From assembly GCA_964594125.1 (NCBI GenBank), contig CAZQLL010000007.1, forward strand, positions 65,517 through 129,516: DNA of 64,000 nt, read 5' to 3'. The notes beneath the pieces were generated by a model that was not told the DNA's origin, ran no database searches, and saw only the letters and a list, made by a program, of their open reading frames with translations. A program made the position numbers and the translations under genes. The number at the start of each line of letters is the position of its first letter. Positions within the stretch are counted from its first letter, which is position 1. The stretch comes from CAVRZJ01 sp964594125 (GTDB lineage: Bacteria; Acidobacteriota; Thermoanaerobaculia; Thermoanaerobaculales; Thermoanaerobaculaceae). Below, piece after piece: positions 25,809 through 33,909 of the stretch.

Positions 25809-26623
25809 ACCGTCTCCGCGATCGAGTCGCGCAGCCGCGCGAACACGAACGCCCCGATCGCCCACGACACCGCCGCGACCACGATCGCCCACCCCCACAC
25901 GGCGGCCGGCGGCACACGGCCCTCCACCGCGACGCCGCGGTACAGCAGCACCAGCGGCGTCGCCGGGTTGGCGTGCACAACCTGGCGCAGGATGCCCGCC
26001 GGCACCACGTCCGGGGTGTAGATGATCGGGGTCATGAAGAACAGCAGGTTGAGCACGTTGTGGAGCAGGTCCTTGAGGTCGCGGAAGTGCACCGCGAGCG
26101 CCGACACGGCGAGCGCCAGGCCACCCGCGGTGACCACCCAGAGGAGCAGCACGAGCGGCAGCAGCACCAGCGTCCAAGGAAACGCGAGCATGCCGGCGGC
26201 GGCGTACGCGATCATCACCCCCAGCAGCACCGGCAGCGCCAGCAGGTGGTGCACGAGGTGAGAGCAGACGGTGACCGCGGGGAACACCTCCGGCGGGCAC
26301 ACGACCTTCTTCAGGAGGGGCCCGTTGTCGGGCAGCACCACGGCGGCGTCGAGCAGCGCGCCGGTGGCGAACAGCCACGGCAGCACACCGGCGAACAGGA
26401 ACAGCGGGTACGGCACCGCGCTCGGGATGCGCGCCGGTATCACCATCGTGAACACGACGGCGTACACGGCGATCAGCAGCAGCGGGTTGACCAGCGACCA
26501 CACGTACCCGAGCAGCGTGCCGCGGTAGCGCGCCTTGAGCTCGCGCTCGACCAGCACCGCGATCAGGCCGCGCTGCGTGCGCAGCGACGCGAGGACCCCC
26601 TCGTCAGGGCGCGAGGCTCTCAC
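25805..26623 (-). CDS. wzm: Polysaccharide ABC exporter permease (Wzm-like)
   Basis: 272 aa. The GTG at 26623 overlaps the stop of the lipoprotein gene. The sequence RELKARYRGTLLGYVWSLVNPLLLIAVYAVVF is the hallmark N-terminus of the TagG/Wzm/KpsM permeases. Six membrane segments follow, with AVHFRDLKDLLHNVLNLLFFMTPIIYTPDVVP near the end. With the following Wzt-like ATPase it should carry undecaprenyl-linked glycan across the inner membrane, which explains why no Wzx flippase is seen nearby. Confidence 0.93.
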   Translation of the reverse strand: MRASRPDEGVLASLRTQRGLIAVLVERELKARYRGTLLGYVWSLVNPLLLIAVYAVVFTMVIPARIPSAVPYPLFLFAGVLPWLFATGALLDAAVVLPDNGPLLKKVVCPPEVFPAVTVCSHLVHHLLALPVLLGVMIAYAAAGMLAFPWTLVLLPLVLLLWVVTAGGLALAVSALAVHFRDLKDLLHNVLNLLFFMTPIIYTPDVVPAGILRQVVHANPATPLVLLYRGVAVEGRVPPAAVWGWAIVVAAVSWAIGAFVFARLRDSIAETV

Positions 26624-27789
26624 CTCGGGCCGCCGCCCTTGAGCATCAGCTCCTCCATCTGGCGGCGGATGCGCTCCTTCTCGCGCTCGAGGTACGCGTC
26701 GTAGTCCTCGACCTTGCCGCCTCGGATCCAGTGGCTGCGCGGGTAGTGCTTGATGTTGCCGTAGTCGTCGAACGCCAGGTGCCCGGTGACGCCGCGCATC
26801 TCCGAGAGGCCCTTGAGCTTGAGCTGCACCTCGCTGCCAGCCCGCGTGCGCAGACCGGAGAGCGCCGCGAGGGTGGCGAGCGCCGCGTCGTAGCCGTGCG
26901 CCGCGTAGAGGTCGGGGGTCATCCCGTACACCTCGCGGTAGCGCGCCACGAACGTCCGCACCGGCTCCTGCTGCGAGGCCGTGTCGAACCCCGACAGCGG
27001 CAGGAAGACGCCTTCGGCGAGGCTTCCGGCGCGCTGCAGCAGTGTCGCGGTGTTGATCGCCGACGTCACGCAGACGGTGCCCTCGTAGGCGGTGCTGCGC
27101 ACCACTCGCAGCACCTCGATGGTGGCGTCGCCGTACCCGCAGATATAGATGCTCGCCGGCTGGCTGGCCGCGACCTGGTCGCGCAGCGCCTTCTCCCAGC
27201 CGGCCTCGCCGCTGCGCACGGTGGCGACGACGCGGCCCCCCTGGCTCTGGTACTCGCCGACGAACACCGGCAGCAGGCCGCGCGTGTAGGCGTTGTCCTC
27301 CTGGACGATCAGCACCGTGCGCGCGTTGCGGGTGATCGCCAGCAGGTCCGCCGCCTTGACGCCCTCGAGGTCGTCGGAGGGGAACACGCGAAAGAAGTAG
27401 ACGCTCTTCTTCGCGAGCTCGGGTGCAGACGCCGAGGGCGACAGCAGCACCCGCTCCCAGCGGTCGGCGACCGGGATCATCGACGTGGCCTCGGCCGAGG
27501 TCACGCCGCCGATCACCACCAGCGCGCCGGCATCGTACAGCGCGTCCGCCGCCGCGGCGGCCAGCGCGGGATCGGAAGCGGAGTCGCGGTACTGGACGTC
27601 GAGTCCGGCGGGGGCCGTCTGGGCGCGCACCGACTCGTCGAGCGCCAGCTTGATGCCGCTCTTGATCGACGAGCCGTAGACGGCCGCCGAGCCGGTCTCC
27701 GGCAGCGCCACGCCGACGACCACCTTGTGCGAGCAGCCGCCCACCGCCAGCGAGCCGGCCACTGCGGCCACGAGTGCGAAGCGCTTCAT
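26620..27789 (-). CDS. LivK-like periplasmic-binding lipoprotein
   Basis: 389 aa from the ATG at 27789. The lipoprotein signal MKRFALVAAVAGSLAVGGC has Cys19 as the lipidation site. The mature part is a type I periplasmic-binding fold (Peripla_BP_6): VVVGVALPETGSAAVYGSSIKSGIKLAL, ALVVIGGVTSAEATSMIPVADRW, YFFRVFPSDDLEGVKAADLL and DLYAAHGYDAALATLAAL. Family members bind amino acids or similar small ligands for LIV-type importers, but no LIV permease or ATPase is here. Instead the gene is coupled to wzm/wzt. The C-terminus is charged and coiled-coil-like (YLEREKERIRRQMEELMLKG). Confidence 0.85.
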   Translation of the reverse strand: MKRFALVAAVAGSLAVGGCSHKVVVGVALPETGSAAVYGSSIKSGIKLALDESVRAQTAPAGLDVQYRDSASDPALAAAAADALYDAGALVVIGGVTSAEATSMIPVADRWERVLLSPSASAPELAKKSVYFFRVFPSDDLEGVKAADLLAITRNARTVLIVQEDNAYTRGLLPVFVGEYQSQGGRVVATVRSGEAGWEKALRDQVAASQPASIYICGYGDATIEVLRVVRSTAYEGTVCVTSAINTATLLQRAGSLAEGVFLPLSGFDTASQQEPVRTFVARYREVYGMTPDLYAAHGYDAALATLAALSGLRTRAGSEVQLKLKGLSEMRGVTGHLAFDDYGNIKHYPRSHWIRGGKVEDYDAYLEREKERIRRQMEELMLKGGGPR

Positions 27790-27903
27790 CGCCGTCTCCG
27801 TGCGCCGCCACGAGCCGGCGCATCGGCCCTTGTAGCACACGACGCGAGCGGCGGTAAAGCTCGTCCGATGCATCAACTCGTCCCTCGCGGCGTTGCGCGG
27901 CCC

Positions 27904-30900
27904 TCAGCGGCGCAGCGCCAGTGCGCCAGCTGCGGTGAGCAGCAGCAGGAGCGCGACGAGACCCGCCGGCCCCAGCGCCGGGACGGGATGCATCGCCGCG
28001 TCGTACGCGGGCCCGGCCGGATCGTCGATCAGGCCGTTGAGCGCACGATCACCGTCGCCCTGGCCACCGTCCTCAACGGTGAAGGTCATGGTCGTCTGCG
28101 TGACCGTCGCACCCGGTATCGCGTACCAGTGCGGCGACGGCTCCGCGGACGTCGCCCCGTACTTCCACGGCGCGAGCTGAACCGGGCTGGCCGGGAAGGT
28201 GATCGTCACCGTCACCGGCCCGAGGCAGCCGTGGAGGGTGAAGTCCAGCAGGCCGTGCGGGAACGCCACCCCCGGCGGCGGCGACGGCAGCGAGCTCGCG
28301 TCGATCCACTCGTAGCTCAGGAAGGTGCAGGCCGGACCGCCGCCCGCGATCGCCGCCGACGCCGGCCCGGTGCCGGTCGCGGTGGCGCCCGAGATCGTCG
28401 TCAGCGCCGCCAGATCGAGCCCAATGACGAGAGGATCGTGGTCGGCGGCGCGGTAGGCATCGGGGGCGTACAGGCTCGCCACCTGCCCGGCGGTCTTGAA
28501 CTCGGTGTTGTAGTCGAGCACGGGAGGTTCGTCGGCGTTGACGTGCCACTCGCTGACACCCGTGATCTGGCGGTCCAGGCTCGCCGTGGCGAGCGCGTGG
28601 TCGAGGTAGCCCGCCTGCGCGTCGAACATGTAGGAGTAGGCATTGCCGTTGCCGATCCGCCCCTCGACCAGGTTGACGTACCCTGAGCCCTTGATCGCGG
28701 TGATCGGGTCCTCCATCGCGTAGGCGTTGAGGTCGCCGACGATGAGCACGTCCGGGTCGCCGGCGCCGGTCGGGTCTGTCGCCAGCCAGGCGGTGAGGTC
28801 GTTGGCGGCCCACAGGCGCGTCTGGTTGCAGTTGCCTTGGCCGTCACCGGTGTCCGGGTCGCCGGTGCACGGCGATCCCTTCGACTTGAAGTGGTTGACC
28901 ACGACGACGAAGCGGGTGTCCGGGCCGGCCTGCTGGAACGCCTGCGCGAGCGGCGGCCGCTGCAGCGCGACGGTTTCGGAGAATGCCCCGGTGGCGAGCG
29001 CCGCCGTGGTGCCGACCGGTGTGACCTTCCCCGGCTTGTAGATCAGGGCGTTTTTGATCGCGTCGAGACCGAGCGCATTGACGGTGCCGGTGGCCGCGTC
29101 GGCGTCGATGAAGGCGAACGTCCCCGGCGCGGTGGCGGCGTTGAGCCGGTCGACGAGGTCCTGGATCGCGCTCGCCGGGCCGTAGCCGTCGTTCTCCATC
29201 TCGATCACGGCGACGATGTCGGCGCCCGTTCCGAGGATGGCGGCGACGGTCTTCGCCGCCTGCCGTGCGAGCTCGGTCGCGTTGCTGGCGCCGCGGCACG
29301 AGACCGCAGCCCCGTCGACTCCGCCCGTGCACCCCGAGAACGTGTTGAAGTAGTTGAGCAGGTTCATCGAGGCAACCGTGAGCGAGCCGCCGACTGGATC
29401 GGGAGCCGCCGGCCGGGCGTTCGCCGGCTGGAAGTCGGGCGGTGCGCCGCCCAGGGCGCCGAGCGGGCGCACCCGGTACGCGTTCGGGCTCGCGGCGTTC
29501 CCTCCCCAGCCGTAGGTCAGGACGCCGACCACGCCGGTTACGGTGTCGCCGGCGCGCAGCGTGTTGGCGGCCGAGAGGGGGCTGGCGCCGCGGCCGAACA
29601 CGATCGGGTCGGCGTTCTCCGAGTTGTTGGCGTCGTCGATGATCAGGCGGTCGAGCGCGTTCGCCGCCGCGACCGCGAGCGCCGGCGCCCCCGGCGCGGC
29701 CACCTGGGTCGGCTGCAGCAGCCGGCCGCCCGGGCTCGACACCTCGACCTCCCCGAAGCGGCCGAGGTTGTAGTTCTCTGTGACCGTGAGCGTCTGCGGC
29801 AGCCTGACGAGCATCCCCTCGAAGCGCTCGAGGAAGTCGCCGTCCGGCACCGGCAGCGTCACGTCGACCGGTGGGACCGTACCCGTGCCGCAGTGGTGGA
29901 TCGTCAGGGTGCCCGAGAGCTGCGTCTGGCCTTGGAACTCCCCCGCCGTGCCGGCGACGCGCACGCGGTCGCCGACCGCGACGTGGTCGGCGCCGCCGGT
30001 GAAGACGAAGATCCCGTCGGAGGTCGCGGGGTCGCCGTCGCCGCTCTCGTCCTGGAGGAAGAAGCCCCGCACCTGCCCGCTGCCGGTGGGCAGCTCGAAG
30101 TCGCCGACGACGATGCCCCGCGTCGTGACGGCTCCCGGGATCGGGGTGCTCGCCCCCGAGCCCTGAATCGTGTACACCGGAGTGAATGGCAGGTTGCAGA
30201 CGTCGGCGGCGGTGGTGAAGTCGAACGGGTAGTTGGCCGTCATGAGGTCCGGCGGGTCGCTGGCGTCCGCGTCGTTCACCTGGCTCGCGACGACGGTCGC
30301 CGCACAGGTGGTCGAGAAGGGCAGCGCCGAAGACGGCGTGAGGATCACGGAGGACGTGTTCAGCGCCGGCAGGCCGGTGAAGGGGATGGCCGTGCCGGCA
30401 GGGCACTCGAGCGTGACACCCGAGACCGTCACATCGACCGCCTCGCTGAAGTTGATCGTGATCGTGCCCGACACCGAGACGTCGACGGCGTCGTCGGCCG
30501 GTGTCGTGCTCGACACGGAGGGCGCGGACTCGACGATGGGTGTTCCGGTGATCGAGATGTCGTCGACGCCGACCCACTCGTCGTTTCCTGCGGCGTTGGT
30601 CGTCATGATCCTGACCTGCACGAGCGCCTGGTTGGCGGCGGCCGCCGGCAAGGTCACGTTGACGGCGGTGACCAGCGTTGCCAGGCTCGGACCCGTGGTC
30701 GCGTCGGCCACGTAACCCCCCGCCACGTTGGTGAAGGTCCCGGTGCTCCCGACCCGGTAGTGCAACGCGACCTGCTGCACCGAGTTGTCCGCGGAGCCGT
30801 CGAGGTCTCGCAGGTTGTACTGGACGTTGATCGAGCTGAGCCCGGTCGTGTTCAGGTGGATGAGCAGGAACGGGGCGTCGGCCGTGCCCGAACCGTTGAG

Positions 30901-31311
30901 CGCAACCACCGCGTCGGTGATGTGAAACTCCGCCACGCCGCCGGTCGTGAAGGTGTTGGGGTTCGTCTGGTTGGCGTTCACGTCGACCGGTGTGCCGGTG
31001 CCGTCGGCGAGGAGCGTCTGGGGATCGGTTCCGGTCGACGTCGTGATGTCGTCGCCGCGGTAGCCGATGATCCCGGGTACACCGGTCCAGCTGTCGTCGG
31101 CTGTGATGAGAACTGTGTTGCTCCAGCCCTGCGAGAACGGCAGCGTTTGCGGGGTGCTGTCGCTCCATGCCGCCGGCGCCGGGATCAGCAGCAGGAGAAG
31201 CGCTGCGAGCCAACGCGCGGCCCCCGGACTCGAGTCCCTGCATTCCTTGCCCGGCGCTGCCGTGGGTGCGAGCGGACCATCCTGCGCCTCGTGCAAGGAA
31301 CCTGACATCAT
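27904..31311 (-). CDS. Secreted ExeM/NucH-like nuclease with choice-of-anchor U domain and IPTL-CTERM-like tail
   Basis: 1135 aa from the ATG pair at 31311/31308, behind GGGAGG. A long n-region precedes the signal helix WLAALLLLLIPAPAAWS. Then come a beta-rich adhesion-like domain, a bacterial Ig-like domain (VSSTTPADDAVDVSVSGTITINFSEAVDV), an OB-fold/LTD-like region (TTRGIVVGDFELP...VRGFFLQDESGDGDPATSDGIFVF) and an endonuclease/exonuclease/phosphatase domain (LTVASMNLLNYFNT, IVAVIEMENDGYG, FVVVVNHFKSKGS, LIVGDLNAYAMEDP, AADHDPLVIGL). The C-terminus carries a choice-of-anchor-U-type module (FPHGLLDFTLHGC, WKYGAT, PHWYAIP) and a sorting tail of Pro-rich start, hydrophobic helix and terminal RR. 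It probably degrades extracellular DNA or nucleotides while held at the surface. Confidence 0.87.
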   Translation of the reverse strand: MMSGSLHEAQDGPLAPTAAPGKECRDSSPGAARWLAALLLLLIPAPAAWSDSTPQTLPFSQGWSNTVLITADDSWTGVPGIIGYRGDDITTSTGTDPQTLLADGTGTPVDVNANQTNPNTFTTGGVAEFHITDAVVALNGSGTADAPFLLIHLNTTGLSSINVQYNLRDLDGSADNSVQQVALHYRVGSTGTFTNVAGGYVADATTGPSLATLVTAVNVTLPAAAANQALVQVRIMTTNAAGNDEWVGVDDISITGTPIVESAPSVSSTTPADDAVDVSVSGTITINFSEAVDVTVSGVTLECPAGTAIPFTGLPALNTSSVILTPSSALPFSTTCAATVVASQVNDADASDPPDLMTANYPFDFTTAADVCNLPFTPVYTIQGSGASTPIPGAVTTRGIVVGDFELPTGSGQVRGFFLQDESGDGDPATSDGIFVFTGGADHVAVGDRVRVAGTAGEFQGQTQLSGTLTIHHCGTGTVPPVDVTLPVPDGDFLERFEGMLVRLPQTLTVTENYNLGRFGEVEVSSPGGRLLQPTQVAAPGAPALAVAAANALDRLIIDDANNSENADPIVFGRGASPLSAANTLRAGDTVTGVVGVLTYGWGGNAASPNAYRVRPLGALGGAPPDFQPANARPAAPDPVGGSLTVASMNLLNYFNTFSGCTGGVDGAAVSCRGASNATELARQAAKTVAAILGTGADIVAVIEMENDGYGPASAIQDLVDRLNAATAPGTFAFIDADAATGTVNALGLDAIKNALIYKPGKVTPVGTTAALATGAFSETVALQRPPLAQAFQQAGPDTRFVVVVNHFKSKGSPCTGDPDTGDGQGNCNQTRLWAANDLTAWLATDPTGAGDPDVLIVGDLNAYAMEDPITAIKGSGYVNLVEGRIGNGNAYSYMFDAQAGYLDHALATASLDRQITGVSEWHVNADEPPVLDYNTEFKTAGQVASLYAPDAYRAADHDPLVIGLDLAALTTISGATATGTGPASAAIAGGGPACTFLSYEWIDASSLPSPPPGVAFPHGLLDFTLHGCLGPVTVTITFPASPVQLAPWKYGATSAEPSPHWYAIPGATVTQTTMTFTVEDGGQGDGDRALNGLIDDPAGPAYDAAMHPVPALGPAGLVALLLLLTAAGALALRR

Positions 31312-31422
31312 GGGAGCCTCCCGGCAGGCCGAGCGCTGCTGCACGCGGCACATTGTCCCGCGACTCTCCACGTCCCATGTGAAGACTGCGTGAAGCGCCG
31401 GAGGCCGCCCGCTCCGGCGCGG

Positions 31423-32817
31423 CTACGACGCCTGCGCGCGGACCGACTCCACCTCGGCGATCGTGCGGGGCCGCCAGGGCCCCAGGATGCGGTTGCCTTC
31501 GGGGGTGATCACGATGTTCTCCTCGATGCGGACGCCGCCGAAGTCGAGGAAGCGCTCGACGGCGTCGTAGTCGACGAACGCCTCGTGCCGGCGTTCGGCG
31601 CGCCAGCGACGCGCGAGCTCGGGGATGAAGTACAGCCCCGGCTCGACGGTGAAGACGAACCCCGGTTGCAGCGGGCGCGCCAGGCGCAGCGACTTCAGCC
31701 CGAACTGCAGGCTCTTGGGCTCGCCCTCGTACCCCACCCACACCTCGCCGAGGTCCTCCATGTCGTGCACGTCGAGACCGAGCATGTGCCCGGTGCCGCA
31801 CTGGAAGAACAGGGCGTGCGCCCCCTGCTCGACCGCGTCGTCGAGGTCGCCGCGCATCAGGCCGAGACCCCTGAGCCCCTCGGCCAGCGTGCGGCAGGAG
31901 AGCCGGTGGACGTCGCGGAAGCGCACGCCGGGGCGGCAGGCGGCGACCGCCGCCAGATGCGCCGCGAGCACGATCTCGTAGACCTCACGCTGGCGCGGCG
32001 TAAAGGTGCGGTCGACCGGGAACGTCGACGTGAGGTCGCCGGCGTAGTGCAGCGCCGTCTCGGCGCCGGTGTCGAGCAGGAACAGATCGCCGCTCCTGAG
32101 GACGTTGCCGTGGTAGTGGTTGTGCAGCGTCTCGCCGTGCACCGTCGCGATCACCGGGAAGGAGAGGTGGCCGCCGGCGGCCAGCGCAATCTCGGTGACG
32201 CGCGCCGCCACCTCCGCCTCGACCATTCCCGGACGCACCATCCGCATCCCGGCCAGGTGCATCGCCACCGAGGTCGCGACGGCCTTCTCGATCTCCGCGA
32301 CCTCCTCGGCGCTCTTGACGACGCGCATCTCGACCACGGCTCGGACCAGCTCGATCGAGGCGCCGTCCTTCTGCTTCTCCGGGTGGACACCGAGCAGGCG
32401 GAACAGCTTGAGCTTGTTCTCCGGCCGGTACGGCGGCAGGTAGCGCACCGCTCGCCCCTTGGCCGAAGCCTCCTGCAGGTACACGCCGAGCGCCGTCGCC
32501 GGCCGCGTCTCCTGCACACCGCCGCGCGCCGCCAGCTCGGCGACGGTCGGCAGCACGCCGGTCCACACGATGTCGTCGATCGTCAGGTCGTCGGCGAAGA
32601 CGATCGTGCGGTCCTCGTCGAGGTCGATCAACGCCGCGTAGCCGGGCTGGTCGACGCCGAAGTAGTACAGGAACGTGCTGTCCTGGCGGAAGTGGTAGGC
32701 GTTCGCCGCGTAGTTCATCGGGCTATCGTCGTTGCCGAGGAACAGCAGCACGCCGCCGGTCGTGAGCTGATCGCGCAGCCGCGCGCGCCGCGCCTCATAC
32801 GTCTCCGCCGGAAACAT
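31423..32817 (-). CDS. pepP: Xaa-Pro aminopeptidase (M24B)
   Basis: 464 aa. The ATG at 32817 has a GGGGAGG ribosome site. The N-terminal AMP_N domain (YEARRARLRDQLTTGGVLLFLGNDD) is followed by the pita-bread catalytic domain. Metal ligands are visible: LLDTGAE, YAGDLTSTFPV, QCGTGHMLGLDVHD, FTVEPGLYF and GGVRIEENIVIT. It removes an N-terminal residue preceding proline using two metal ions, probably in the cytoplasm because there is no signal peptide. The family match is close; the symbol is by similarity to PepP. Confidence 0.92.
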   Translation of the reverse strand: MFPAETYEARRARLRDQLTTGGVLLFLGNDDSPMNYAANAYHFRQDSTFLYYFGVDQPGYAALIDLDEDRTIVFADDLTIDDIVWTGVLPTVAELAARGGVQETRPATALGVYLQEASAKGRAVRYLPPYRPENKLKLFRLLGVHPEKQKDGASIELVRAVVEMRVVKSAEEVAEIEKAVATSVAMHLAGMRMVRPGMVEAEVAARVTEIALAAGGHLSFPVIATVHGETLHNHYHGNVLRSGDLFLLDTGAETALHYAGDLTSTFPVDRTFTPRQREVYEIVLAAHLAAVAACRPGVRFRDVHRLSCRTLAEGLRGLGLMRGDLDDAVEQGAHALFFQCGTGHMLGLDVHDMEDLGEVWVGYEGEPKSLQFGLKSLRLARPLQPGFVFTVEPGLYFIPELARRWRAERRHEAFVDYDAVERFLDFGGVRIEENIVITPEGNRILGPWRPRTIAEVESVRAQAS

Positions 32818-33005
32818 GAGCTCGCCTCCCCTGAACGCGCCGCGCCCGCCCCGCACTCCGAGCCGGCATCAGCCCGCCGCCGTTTTGCGCTCGTCCCGAT
32901 TCTACGCGGCGCCGCCCAGATTCGCCTCCCCCCGCCGCTGCTCCCGCAACCGGCTTGCCTCATCCCCCAGCGCCGCGACCCACGTGCCGGTGCAGCATCG
33001 TCATG

Positions 33006-33023
33006 ATCGTTGGGCCTGGCACC
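33006..33023 (-). repeat. 18-bp dispersed repeat, copy A
   Basis: The minus-strand sequence GGTGCCAGGCCCAACGAT lies 45 bp after the protoglobin stop. Copies B (43128-43145, identical) and C (47085-47102, one mismatch) also lie just 3' of minus-strand genes. Confidence 0.75.
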
Positions 33024-33068
33024 TTTGTGACGCCGGCGAGCGCCGCGGCGACGTTGGGGAGCAGCGGA

Positions 33069-33794
33069 TCAGAACTCGCCGCCGCGGACGTAGGGCTGGG
33101 TCCAGAGGATGGTCTGCAGGAGCACGGACTTGATCCACGCCTGGTGCATGCGCTCCACCTCCGCCGGAGAGTGGCCGGCGCGGCCCAGGAACGGCTTGAG
33201 CGTCGCCGTGACCGGGTAGGCGAGAGCCGGGACATAGCGGAGCGGGATGTGGTCGGCGGCCGTGGCGCCGTCGGTCCGGTTCTTGCCGATGCGGTGGTGT
33301 CGACGGCCGATCTCGTACTGGTAGTCCAGCCAGGCCTGGTCGTAGTTCGCGCCGGCGGTATCCAGGATCCACTGCGCGAAACGTTTGCGCACCGCGGCCA
33401 GGTAGGCCCCGTCCGGCTTGCCGGTTTGCGGGCTCGAAAAGGCCGCCAGCAGGTGCGGCTGCGAGCCCACGAATCCGTACCAGGTGTCGAGGATCTCCTC
33501 GATGTGCGGACGCAGCACCTCGCGGGACTGCCGGAGTGCGGCGATGTCGTCCTGCGAGAACAGCACCGTGGCCTTCAGGAGCTCGAACTCGCCGAGGGAC
33601 ACCGGCGATCTGGGAACCGCGTCGGTGCCCATGGTGTACCCGGGAATCACAGCGCTCGATTCCGACATCGGACGTTCTCCTTTCTCCGGGCGGTCGGCCG
33701 AACCTTCGGCCGCCGCCAGTACGCCGAGTGCGGCTGCGACGAAGCCCGCCGCTGCCGCGGTTCGCGCGATGGTCCTGCTGATTCCTCCGATCAT
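33069..33794 (-). CDS. Protoglobin, with possible N-terminal signal/anchor extension
   Basis: 241 aa from the ATG at 33794. An internal ATG at 33668 gives 199 aa, close to the length of Methanosarcina acetivorans protoglobin (about 195). From that Met the match is strong along the whole chain: VIPGYTMGTDAV, EEILDTWYGFVGSQPHLLAAFS, FAQWILDTAGANYDQAWLDYQYEIGRRHHRIGKNR (His124/125 include the likely haem ligand) and HIPLRYVPALAYPVTATLKPFLGRAGHSPAEVERMHQAW. Protoglobins bind O2, CO and NO. The extra 42 residues hold a hydrophobic stretch (AAAAGFVAAALGVLAAAEG). Both starts have good ribosome sites (GGAGGGAT and AAAGGAGA). The gene diverges from a MarR-type regulator. Confidence 0.93.
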   Translation of the reverse strand: MIGGISRTIARTAAAAGFVAAALGVLAAAEGSADRPEKGERPMSESSAVIPGYTMGTDAVPRSPVSLGEFELLKATVLFSQDDIAALRQSREVLRPHIEEILDTWYGFVGSQPHLLAAFSSPQTGKPDGAYLAAVRKRFAQWILDTAGANYDQAWLDYQYEIGRRHHRIGKNRTDGATAADHIPLRYVPALAYPVTATLKPFLGRAGHSPAEVERMHQAWIKSVLLQTILWTQPYVRGGEF

Positions 33795-33829
33795 CCGATC
33801 CCTCCGGGGCGGGTCGCGAGCCCGCGATC

Positions 33830-33846
33830 AGTATCGACTCGATACT
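33830..33846. promoter_or_regulatory. Operator O1 in the protoglobin/MarR intergenic region
   Basis: A perfect 17-bp palindrome, AGTATCGA-C-TCGATACT. It covers the predicted +1 to +17 of the protoglobin transcript, so a bound repressor would block initiation. Its half-site is shared with O2, 55 bp away centre to centre (about five helical turns). Binding by the adjacent MarR protein is inferred. Confidence 0.8.
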
Positions 33847-33852
33847 TTATGA

Positions 33853-33881
33853 ATGATAGGCCGACGCCGGGCGGTTGTCAA
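33853..33881 (-). promoter_or_regulatory. Sigma-70 promoter of the protoglobin gene
   Basis: Minus strand: TTGACA (33881-33876), exactly 17 bp, TATCAT (33858-33853). It is a near-consensus vegetative promoter and the predicted start is near 33846. O1 begins at that start point and O2 lies just upstream of the -35. Confidence 0.85.
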
Positions 33882-33903
33882 GCCCGTATCGGGTCGATAC
33901 AAT
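33875..33903 (+). promoter_or_regulatory. Sigma-70 promoter of the MarR-type regulator (leaderless)
   Basis: Plus strand: TTGTCA (33875-33880), 17 bp, TACAAT (33898-33903). The -35 shares five bases with the -35 of the divergent protoglobin promoter. The predicted start falls at about 33910, the GTG start codon itself, so the mRNA would be leaderless. O2 occupies the spacer and the first -10 bases, predicting autorepression. Confidence 0.75.
33886..33900. promoter_or_regulatory. Operator O2 in the protoglobin/MarR intergenic region
   Basis: Inverted repeat GTATCG-GGT-CGATAC (15 bp) with the same half-site as O1. It sits inside the regulator promoter and immediately upstream of the protoglobin -35. 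Confidence 0.75.
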
Positions 33904-33909
33904 GACAGG

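Noticed and set aside
33853..33909. Earlier ATG start for the MarR-type regulator
   Set aside because: It overlaps the -10 of the protoglobin promoter, lacks a ribosome site, and the added residues would be encoded by the promoter and operator.
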